NCBI RefSeq assembly: GCF_002532535.1
Contig: NZ_NQWI01000043.1
Coordinates: forward strand, 1-40,153
Direction: 5' to 3'
DNA: 40,153 bases
Source: Candidatus Viridilinea mediisalina
Lineage (GTDB): Bacteria; Chloroflexota; Chloroflexia; Chloroflexales; Chloroflexaceae
The stretch's first letter is position 1, and each line of letters opens with the position of its first letter. The notes beneath the pieces were generated by a model. The model was not told where the DNA came from. It saw only the letters and a program-made list of their open reading frames with translations, and did no database searches. Shown here in pieces: positions 8,219 through 14,409 of the stretch. Both the position numbers and the translations under genes were made by a program.

Positions 8219-9563
8219 AATCAACCGCAGCAGCCAAGTTGGCCGCTGGGGTTCGCACATTGCCGACACTGCGTGCAAAACTGGGCACATCCACTTTCAA
8301 AATAAGGATAATACAGGCAAAGAGCCCAATCGCCTCAAGGAAAAAGACACTGGCATATGCGATTGTGTACGACTGTGTAATGATATAGGCAACATCGCGG
8401 ATGACCCCACCCAAGAAGATGCCAATCCCGCGAAAGAGCAACTGGGCAATTGTCCAGAGGCCCAAGTAGGCCCCCGCCCGGCTATCGGAGGTCATTGCCA
8501 TGAGCAATGAGACCGCGCCGATCGTATAGATGCCAAAGCCCACCCCGAAGAGGAAGAGGGTTGGAATGAGTAGAATCTCGGCTTTGGTAAGCGAGACAAA
8601 GCCCAAGAGGGCGAGGGGTAGGGCAGTGAGTACGAGGCCGATAATGGTTGTACCGGTCTGCTCATGGGCCTGACGGTGGCGGGTAATAAAGACAGTCGTA
8701 AGCAAGCTCAAGACCACCCCAGCGCCCCAATAGGCATTGAACAAGGTGGTATCGCCCGCAGGCAGATCGAAGACTTGGCCGCCAAATGGTTCGAGGACGG
8801 CATCTTGGGCAAAGGCGCTCGCGGCACCCAGGGCCATAAAGACAAAGAAGAGGCGCGTGCGCCGGTCGGCCCACATTTCGCGCAAGAGTTGCGGGAAGGG
8901 GACGTGTTCCGTGGGGGTATCGGCAACAATCGATTGGCCGGGGCGCTCCTCGCCCAAGAGCGAAAAGAAGAAGCAGAAGGCAGCAATGCCCATGCCGGTG
9001 AGCGTAATCACCCAAAAGGTACCGGGATCATAGACTGGCATCATCAGGCCATAGACCACCCCAGCAATAGGGAAGCTCACAATCAGGAAGATCTGCACAA
9101 TACTGAGCGCTTGGCCCCGGCGTTCGGGCGGAGCGGTGTCGCGCACGAGGGCCATGTAGGTGCTGCCCGAAATGAGCGTACCCACGCCATAGATCATAAA
9201 CGAGAAGACGGCTAACGTCCACGCCAGAATCGAATTGGGATCAGCGGCAAGCATCACCGTGATCACAGGCAAGAGCGGCAAAGAGAGCAACATCGGCAGG
9301 CGACCAGCCCAGATGTAGGGCAAACGGTGCATGCCAAAGATCGGGCGCGTATCGGAGCGATAGCCAGCCCAGATGCTCAACGGTGCCAACAAGTAGCGCA
9401 GGGCTGAGAGCAGCGCGACGGGAGCAGCCCAGAGGTTCAGGTCGCTGATCAAGACCCGATTCAGCACTCCCGACGTGAGCAGATCAACAAAAGACGAACC
9501 AATGTGAAACGTGCCAATCTTCATCGTCCGCAGGACATTCCAGCGCTGAGGGGTGTCGCTCAC
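8217..9563 (-). CDS. PucC/LhaA-family MFS transporter (bacteriochlorophyll delivery family)
   Basis: The protein has 448 residues and about 12 hydrophobic segments. The N-terminus (FHIGSSFVDLLTSGVLNRVLI) and the loop YRSDTRPIFGMHRLPYIWAG are characteristic of PucC/LhaA/BchG-associated proteins of phototrophs, which assist assembly of light-harvesting complexes or pigment delivery. The start is GTG: an AAAGGAG lies nine bases upstream and no ATG is better placed. It is preceded on the same strand by a HTH regulator gene, 149 bp away across a repeat. This is the strongest single indicator of a phototrophic host. The exact substrate is not determinable. Confidence 0.9.
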   Translation of the reverse strand: MSDTPQRWNVLRTMKIGTFHIGSSFVDLLTSGVLNRVLISDLNLWAAPVALLSALRYLLAPLSIWAGYRSDTRPIFGMHRLPYIWAGRLPMLLSLPLLPVITVMLAADPNSILAWTLAVFSFMIYGVGTLISGSTYMALVRDTAPPERRGQALSIVQIFLIVSFPIAGVVYGLMMPVYDPGTFWVITLTGMGIAAFCFFFSLLGEERPGQSIVADTPTEHVPFPQLLREMWADRRTRLFFVFMALGAASAFAQDAVLEPFGGQVFDLPAGDTTLFNAYWGAGVVLSLLTTVFITRHRQAHEQTGTTIIGLVLTALPLALLGFVSLTKAEILLIPTLFLFGVGFGIYTIGAVSLLMAMTSDSRAGAYLGLWTIAQLLFRGIGIFLGGVIRDVAYIITQSYTIAYASVFFLEAIGLFACIILILKVDVPSFARSVGNVRTPAANLAAAVD

Positions 9564-9583
9564 CGGGGTGTTCTCCTTTTGGA

Positions 9584-9705
9584 AGGATGGTTCGGGGAGG
9601 CTCTACCGTTTGCGAGGACACGAGGACGCGAGGACGCGAGGACGCGCAGCCCTCGCCTCTTCGCCTCACGCATCCTCGCAAGCTTGTAAAGCGACCTTCC
9701 CTTAC
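9584..9705. repeat. Dispersed repeat family E, copy E1 (GAGGACGCG tandem)
   Basis: GGATGGTTCG is followed by 9-base GAGGACGCG units, then CCTCGCCTCTTCGCCTCACG and GTAAAGCGACCTT. The same order and nearly the same bases occur at 14265-14372. It separates the HTH regulator from the PucC-type gene. Confidence 0.85.
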
Positions 9706-9712
9706 TACTCCA

Positions 9713-10324
9713 TTACTCATAGTGGCTTGCAACAGCGAGTTGTACTTCGTTGGCAATCTGGTTGAGGCGACGTAGGAGGCGGGCATGTTCAGCCATGGGT
9801 GGTTGGAGTTCCTCCGAGATCTGCAGGGCTGCATCAACGAGGGCGTCGCGGAAGAAGAGGGCTGCTTCGAGGGCGACGGTGAGCGGCATGTGCGCGTGGC
9901 GGGCGAGGTGGGCGTATTCGCCACCAATGCGCCGTGCTTCAGCCAAGAGTTCAGCGTCATCGTGGGGGGTGTTGAGGTAATGGAGGACGACCCCCATGAG
10001 TTGTTGGCCTACGCTACGCCAAGCGGCGCGGGCAGGCTCGTCAATCTGGGTGATCCATGCGGGGCGCGGGCTGGTTGCTGCCACATCAGCATGGGCTTGC
10101 ACGAGCGATTGGGTGGCCCAGGCATGGTTCAGAGTTGGCCCATGCGCCCCACGGCGCAGCGCCAGATTGAGCAGATCGGCACGCACAAAGCGCCGGTGTC
10201 CGCCCGGTGTCAGATAGACCGGCACGGTACCAGCGTCAGCCCAACGGCGTAGGGTTGTGCTATGGACACCGAGCAGTTTGCTTGCTGCCGACAGCGAGAG
10301 GTACGACTCCTCGTCAGCGCTCAT
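9713..10324 (-). CDS. MerR/excisionase-type HTH regulator with RsbRD-like C-terminal helical domain
   Basis: The protein has 203 residues. The DNA-binding domain at about 8-58 reads LSLSAASKLLGVHSTTLRRW, then TPGGHRRFVRADL, the standard MerR/helix-turn-helix_17 pattern. The C-terminal 110 residues are all-helical (AWRSVGQQLMGVVLHYL; LEAALFFRDALVDAAL; LNQIANEVQLAV) and resemble the RsbRD N-terminal or globin-like sensor fold. This looks like a one-component regulator with a helical sensor; the ligand is unknown. It is immediately upstream of and co-directional with the PucC-type gene, so it may regulate pigment-related functions (inference). Confidence 0.8.
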   Translation of the reverse strand: MSADEESYLSLSAASKLLGVHSTTLRRWADAGTVPVYLTPGGHRRFVRADLLNLALRRGAHGPTLNHAWATQSLVQAHADVAATSPRPAWITQIDEPARAAWRSVGQQLMGVVLHYLNTPHDDAELLAEARRIGGEYAHLARHAHMPLTVALEAALFFRDALVDAALQISEELQPPMAEHARLLRRLNQIANEVQLAVASHYE

Positions 10325-10362
10325 GGCCGAAAATCTTGCTAAAGCTATACAATGGTTGGGCG

Positions 10363-10368
10363 ATTATA
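10363..10368 (-). promoter_or_regulatory. Candidate -10 box for the HTH regulator
   Basis: The minus strand reads TATAAT about 40 bp before the start codon. No convincing -35 is present; the position 17 bp upstream falls inside palindrome C2. Confidence 0.4.
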
Positions 10369-10375
10369 CCAGTTT

Positions 10376-10416
10376 TTTGGTGCGGTTTGGCGGCGCAGCC
10401 GCCAAACCGCACCAAA
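10376..10416. repeat. Palindrome family C, copy C2 (perfect 19-bp arms)
   Basis: TTTGGTGCGGTTTGGCGGC, then GCA, then the exact reverse complement. It lies between two divergently transcribed genes, so it cannot be the terminator of either. The rest of the gap 10417-10515 has a possible TACAAT at 10477 for the downstream enzyme gene. Confidence 0.9.
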
Positions 10417-10515
10417 CGTAGTTTTTTCGGGAGTGACTGCCCACCCCCACGATCCCACATGCGTAGCTAGGCAATGTACAATGGGTGCAATGTTCCTTTC
10501 GCGAGGAGTTACCTA

Positions 10516-11700
10516 ATGAACGAGAAGATCTTCACCACGGCGATTCATGCCGGGCGACCGGAAGAGGGACCATCGTCGTTGCCTTCGGTACCTGGGATTG
10601 ATCTGGCCGTGAGCTACCGCGCCCCCGATGCGGCGACGCTGCACGCACGCTTGGGCGGCGAGACGCATGGTTTTTCCTATTCACGCTATGGTAGTCCAAC
10701 CAATGCGGCGCTGGAAGAGGCGCTCTGTACGTTGGAGGGGGCCGAGACGGCGCGGGCATGCGCTTCGGGCATGGCGGCGGTGCATATAGCTCTGCTGCTG
10801 ACGGGCCTCCAGGCCAATGATACACTCTTGTTGGCTCAAGACTCCTATGGTGCCACGTTCGCGTTAGTAGATACGGTGATGCGTCGTCTTGGTGTGCGTC
10901 CGGTCTTTGTGGATGCAACCGACCGTGCAAGCTTGGGGGCGGCCCTGGCTGAACATCGCCCACGGGCGCTCTTGGTTGAGCCGATCTCCAATCCGCTGCT
11001 GCGCTTGTGCGATGTTGCCGCCGCCGCCCGGCTCTGCGCTGAACACGAAGCTCAACTGATTGTTGATGCTACCTTTGCAACCCCCTACCTCATGCGTCCG
11101 CTTGAGTTGGGGGCCGATATTGTTGTCCATAGTCTCAGCAAGTACATTGGTGGCCATGACGATCTGCTTGGCGGTATCGTGTTGGCCCGCGAAGAGTATG
11201 CCGAAGAGCTGCGTAGTCTCACCATTTTGACTGGGGGGCTGCTCGATCCGCATGCCTCCTTTCTCGCGCTGCGGGGTTTGCGGACGTTGCCATTGCGTAT
11301 GCGCGAACATTGCCGCAACGCGACCATTGTTGCCGAATGGCTTATTGAGCATCCCCACATTGCCGTTGTCTACTATCCGGGTTTGGCCTCGCACCCTCAG
11401 CATGCCATTGCTGCAAATGTGTTGCCTAACGGTTTTGGCGGGATGGTTGCCTTTGACTTGCAGGGCGGCAATGAGGCAGCCGTGTTGCATTTTCTGGACA
11501 AACTACGCATGATTCTGCCGGTTACGACCCTTGGCGGGGTAGCGAGCCAAATCCTCTACCCGGCGCGCACGTCCCACCGGGCGCTACCCAGTGAGCGCCG
11601 CCGTAGTCTTGGGATTGGCGAAGGGCTCTTGCGCCTCTCAGTTGGCATCGAAGACCCCGAGGATATTATTGCCGATTTGGCTCAGGCATTGGAGCGTTGA
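10516..11700 (+). CDS. Trans-sulfuration PLP enzyme (cystathionine gamma-synthase/gamma-lyase family)
   Basis: The protein has 394 residues. It starts NEKIFTTAIHAGRPEEG, the usual opening of Cys/Met-metabolism PLP enzymes. The cofactor region YSRYGSPTNAALEE and the Schiff-base Lys209 in VVHSLSKYIGGHDD are present, with DAT (VDATFATPYL) as the ring-binding Asp. The C-terminus has GGVASQILYPARTSH and GLLRLSVGIEDPEDI. The ATG at 10516 has AGGAG seven bases upstream; codons before it read into intergenic sequence. Synthase, lyase and O-acetylhomoserine sulfhydrylase are not separable by eye. A PIG-L deacetylase gene follows after 12 bp, so they are probably one operon. Confidence 0.9.
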   Translation: MNEKIFTTAIHAGRPEEGPSSLPSVPGIDLAVSYRAPDAATLHARLGGETHGFSYSRYGSPTNAALEEALCTLEGAETARACASGMAAVHIALLLTGLQANDTLLLAQDSYGATFALVDTVMRRLGVRPVFVDATDRASLGAALAEHRPRALLVEPISNPLLRLCDVAAAARLCAEHEAQLIVDATFATPYLMRPLELGADIVVHSLSKYIGGHDDLLGGIVLAREEYAEELRSLTILTGGLLDPHASFLALRGLRTLPLRMREHCRNATIVAEWLIEHPHIAVVYYPGLASHPQHAIAANVLPNGFGGMVAFDLQGGNEAAVLHFLDKLRMILPVTTLGGVASQILYPARTSHRALPSERRRSLGIGEGLLRLSVGIEDPEDIIADLAQALER

Positions 11701-11712
11701 AGGAGTTGACCT

Positions 11713-12450
11713 GTGAGCGCACACCCATCTGATCGCCCGCGTACTGCTTTGGTTATTGTTGCCCACCCCGATGATGCGGAGTTTGCATGTGGGGCCACGG
11801 TAGCGGGGTGGGCCGCCGAAGGTTGGCAGATTACCCTCGTGGTCTGCACCGACGGTGGCTCTGGCGGGCCTGATGAAGCGACCGATGTTAGCCCTGAGAC
11901 GCGGCGCATGATGAGCATGACGCGCAAAGCAGAACAGCGCGCCTCAGCAGCGGTTTTGGGCATCAGCGAGGTGGTCTTTCTGGACTACCCCGATGGGCAG
12001 CTTGAGCCAACCCTGGCGCTACGCCGCGAACTGGTGCGCCAGATGCGGCGCACGCGCGCCTACCGGCTCATCTGTCAGTCGCCTGATCGCGTCTGGACGC
12101 CGAGCTATGCCCTGGGCCGTTTTCATCCTGACCATCTAGCGGCTGGCGCGGCAACTCTGGCGGCGGTCTATCCAGCCGCGCAGAATGCTTGGGACTTCCC
12201 GGAATTGTTGGCCGAGGGCTATCCGCCCAGCCGTGTGCGCGAACTCTACATTGTTGGTGCGCCCCATCTCAACTATGCGGTAGACATCTCTCGCACCATT
12301 GAGATCAAACTGGCAGCTCTAGGCTGCCATGTCAGCCAAATTGGGCATGATCAGAGCGCCCTGGCTACGCGCATCCGCCAATGGGCTGCCGAGCGGGGCG
12401 AACCCTTTGGCTTGCCTCTTGCCGAGAGCTACCACCGCGTCGAGAATTGA
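11713..12450 (+). CDS. PIG-L/LmbE-family zinc deacetylase
   Basis: The protein has 245 residues. Zinc-site signature A-H18-P-D-D21 (VIVAHPDDAEFACGA) is present with the second metal motif H138-P-D-H141 (GRFHPDHLAAG). The family removes N-acetyl groups from sugar conjugates: MshB/BshB in mycothiol and bacillithiol synthesis, GlcNAc-PI deacetylases. The start is GTG: AGGAG directly follows the upstream stop codon and lies seven bases before it. Co-transcription with a cysteine-metabolism enzyme makes a role in low-molecular-weight thiol metabolism plausible (inference); substrate unknown. Confidence 0.88.
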   Translation: MSAHPSDRPRTALVIVAHPDDAEFACGATVAGWAAEGWQITLVVCTDGGSGGPDEATDVSPETRRMMSMTRKAEQRASAAVLGISEVVFLDYPDGQLEPTLALRRELVRQMRRTRAYRLICQSPDRVWTPSYALGRFHPDHLAAGAATLAAVYPAAQNAWDFPELLAEGYPPSRVRELYIVGAPHLNYAVDISRTIEIKLAALGCHVSQIGHDQSALATRIRQWAAERGEPFGLPLAESYHRVEN

Positions 12451-12495
12451 GCCAAGGGGTCATGGTATACTCCATGTACGAGGTTATAGAGGTTT

Positions 12496-12734
12496 GCACC
12501 ACAGAGGCATAGAGCGGTGCATGACAAGGCAATTACCATGTTGAGATCCGCTTTCTGAGAGGCTGTCTGGAAACTCGATAATCTGGCACTGGAGTGCCGG
12601 CTTCAGCCGGCTGAAGCCGGCACTCCAGCGTGCGCTCGCCGTGCGCAACGACATGATTTCGCTTTTCAGGCAGCTTCTGAAGCCATCTCTCGCCATCAAA
12701 AACTCGGTGCCCTCTGTGCCTCTGTGGTGAAAAT
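12496..12734. repeat. TIR element family D (CACCACAGAGGCA), copy D1, interrupted by element B3
   Basis: The left end is GCACCACAGAGGCATAGAG at 12496 and the right end is CTCTGTGCCTCTGTGGTG ending at 12729. The intact-looking relative at 25364-25473 is only about 110 bp, and the extra length here is accounted for by the family B element at 12557-12678. It fills the gap between the deacetylase and the MoxR gene. Confidence 0.8.
12557..12678. repeat. TIR/palindrome element family B, copy B3 (nested in D1)
   Basis: The ends are AGGCTGTCTGG and GCTTTTCAGGCAGC, more diverged than in other copies. The core is GGAGTGCCGGCTTCAGCC followed by its inverse. About 25 bp of extra sequence lies between the core and the right end. 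Confidence 0.85.
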
Positions 12735-12778
12735 AAAAACACCTCTGTCTGTTTCTTCTCACTACCACGAGGTTTCGT

Positions 12779-13732
12779 TTGGAGTCAGTCAAAAGCTTTG
12801 CTGAGCGCATCTTCCAGAATGTTGAACAGGTCATCATTGGGAAGCGTCAGGCGCTTGAATTGGTTCTTGTGGCGCTGCTCTGTCGTGGCCATGTTTTGCT
12901 CGAAGATGTGCCCGGTACTGGCAAGACGGTTCTGGCCAAGAGTATTGCCCGTTCGATTGGGGGTACTTTTAAGCGCATCCAGTTTACGCCCGACCTGTTA
13001 CCCTCGGATGTGACAGGTGTTTCGATCTTTAATCAGCAGAGTCGTGAGTTTGAGTTTCGTCCTGGGCCGGTGTGCGCTCAGATTGTGTTGGCGGATGAGA
13101 TCAATCGGGCAACACCGAAGACGCAGAGTGCGCTGCTAGAGGCGATGGAGGAACGGCAGATTACGGTTGATGGGGAGACCTATAACCTTCCTGCCCCCTT
13201 TATTGTGCTTGCCACGCAAAACCCAATTGAGTATGAGGGCACCTTCCCGCTGCCCGAAGCGCAACTGGATCGCTTTCTGCTGCGCCTGCACTTGGGCTAC
13301 CCGGAGCGCCATGATGAGATCGCCATTCTACGGCGTCAACGGCAGGCCCATCCGCTCGAGGCGCTACCTGTGGTTGCCGAGATTGATGAGTTACTTCAAT
13401 TGCAACAGACGATCAAGGATGTCTATGTAGACGAATTGATCGAAGAGTATATTGTCTCACTCACCACGGCGACACGCCACCATGAGGATGTCTATCTGGG
13501 CGCAAGTGCGCGCGGCTCCTTGGCGCTCTACCGCACCGCACAGGCATGGGCCGCCATCCACGGCCACGATTTTGTCAGCCCAGACGATGTGAAAACGCTT
13601 ACGCTGGCCGTATTGGGCCACCGCATGATTGTCAGCCCTGCGGCGCGTATCCGCAATGTGACGGCGCAGGCCGTGATTGACGAGATTCTGAGTGCGGTCG
13701 CGGTGCCGGGGGCGCGGGCGGCGCGGCGTTAG
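12779..13732 (+). CDS. MoxR-family AAA+ ATPase
   Basis: The protein has 317 residues. Walker A is at about 46-50 (EDVPGTGKT), Walker B near 106-107 (VLADEINRA, Asp106-Glu107). Sensor 1 lies in [24 protein letters not shown], and the C-terminal lid contains [18 protein letters not shown]. MoxR ATPases are chaperone-like and usually precede a DUF58 gene and von Willebrand-factor-A genes. No such partner follows: the next 680 bp are repeats. The start is TTG, supported by a GAGG six bases upstream; upstream of it the sequence is repeat D1, so a further upstream start is unlikely. Confidence 0.9.
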   Translation: MESVKSFAERIFQNVEQVIIGKRQALELVLVALLCRGHVLLEDVPGTGKTVLAKSIARSIGGTFKRIQFTPDLLPSDVTGVSIFNQQSREFEFRPGPVCAQIVLADEINRATPKTQSALLEAMEERQITVDGETYNLPAPFIVLATQNPIEYEGTFPLPEAQLDRFLLRLHLGYPERHDEIAILRRQRQAHPLEALPVVAEIDELLQLQQTIKDVYVDELIEEYIVSLTTATRHHEDVYLGASARGSLALYRTAQAWAAIHGHDFVSPDDVKTLTLAVLGHRMIVSPAARIRNVTAQAVIDEILSAVAVPGARAARR

Positions 13733-13743
13733 GCATTAGAATG

Positions 13744-13765
13744 CCCTAGATGGCCCTCACCCCCC
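13744..13765 (-). repeat. Fragment of palindromic repeat family F (copy F3)
   Basis: CCCTAGATGGCCCTCACCC is the reverse complement of the tail of the repeats found inside the SARP gene (21642-21664 and 21753-21775) and inside priA (38257-38274). The rest of the repeat is absent. Confidence 0.7.
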
Positions 13766-13798
13766 CTGAGAGGCCGTAGGTAGTGCCGGCGTTAGCCG

Positions 13799-14013
13799 GC
13801 TTCCCATCGCTGCCAAAGACCTCAGCCGACTAAAGTCGGCACTACGATGCCTGTCGGCTTCCCATCGCTGCCAAAGACCTCAGCCGACTAATGGTCTTCC
13901 AGTAAATAATCCGCTAACCAGACCTCGCAGATCTGGCATATCTATCAGGTCTAGTCCGTGCCGCGACACCGGATTAATTTCTGGAAGACCATAAGTCGGC
14001 ACTACGATGCCCG
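13799..14013. repeat. Two copies of a 57-bp unit, second copy split by an insertion
   Basis: Unit 1 is 13799-13855. Unit 2 is 13856-13890 continued at 13993-14013. Both read GGCTTCCCATCGCTGCC, AAAGACCTCAGCCGACTA, AAGTCGGCACTACGATGCC. The break in unit 2 is exactly between GACTA and AAGTC. Confidence 0.9.
13891..13992. mobile_element. 102-bp MITE-like insertion with about 23-bp terminal inverted repeats
   Basis: The left end ATGGTCTTCCAG continues with TAAATAATCCG. The right end, read inverted, is ATGGTCTTCCAG then AAATTAATCCG, so 21 of 23 bases pair. Removing 13891-13992 restores GACTAAAGTC, identical to the uninterrupted unit 46 bp to the left. No coding capacity. No target duplication is needed to explain the junction, though a 1-base one cannot be excluded. 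Confidence 0.85.
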
Positions 14014-14056
14014 TCCATGTACTATTCAGCATGACAGGCTGCTGGGATACATAACA

Positions 14057-14213
14057 ATTTGTTAGCGCGAAAAAGCCTTGGGTTGGCAGGCGACCTCGCG
14101 GTGGCTTCGACAGGCTCAGCCACCGCGCCGCTGGCTCGGTGGTTGAGCCTGCCGAAACCAGCCTGTCGAAGCCAAGCGGCGCGGCCCAGAGCTTTTTCGC
14201 GCTAACAACAATT
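14057..14213. mobile_element. TIR element family A, copy A2 (complete)
   Basis: The left terminus is ATTTGTTAGCGCGAAAAAGC and the right terminus, inverted, is ATTGTTGTTAGCGCGAAAAAGC. The interior carries CTTCGACAGGCTCAGCC facing GAGCCTGCCGAA and CCTGTCGAAGCC. The same ends and interior occur at 26586-26686 and, for the right half, at 1-163. No coding capacity. Confidence 0.8.
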
Positions 14214-14264
14214 TCTGCTTCCCTTACAGCCCTGCTTCATCCCTTAATCCTTCATCCCTTAGGG

Positions 14265-14372
14265 ATGGTTCGTTGCCACATTACAGTTTGCGAAGACGCG
14301 AGGACGCGAGGACGCGAAGTCTTCGCCTCTTCGCCTCACGCACCCTCGCAAGATGGTAAAGCGACCTTCTGC
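14265..14372. repeat. Dispersed repeat family E, copy E2
   Basis: GGATGGTTCG, then GAGGACGCG tandem units, then CTTCGCCTCTTCGCCTCACG and GTAAAGCGACCTT, collinear with 9584-9705. Confidence 0.85.
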
Positions 14373-14409
14373 TTTTCTGAAACCTTCCCTTAATCCTTCA
14401 TCCCTTAAA

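Larger units (their letters stand above)
13733..14409. other. 677-bp gene-free repeat nest between the MoxR and sigma/anti-sigma-like genes
   Basis: I see no plausible gene. The stretch holds, in order, a fragment of repeat F (13744-13765), a 57-bp repeat in two copies with a 102-bp inverted-repeat insertion in the second (13799-14013), a family A element (14057-14213), and a family E repeat (14265-14372). Short CTTAATCCTTCATCCCTTA duplicates lie at 14241-14259 and 14390-14408. Confidence 0.8.

Noticed and set aside
10376-10416. Intrinsic terminator
   Set aside because: The palindrome lies between divergent genes, so neither transcript would end there; annotated as a repeat.
12484-12837. 117-codon open frame on the minus strand across the gap before moxR
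   Set aside because: It consists of translated D1 and B3 repeat sequence plus antisense of the moxR start.
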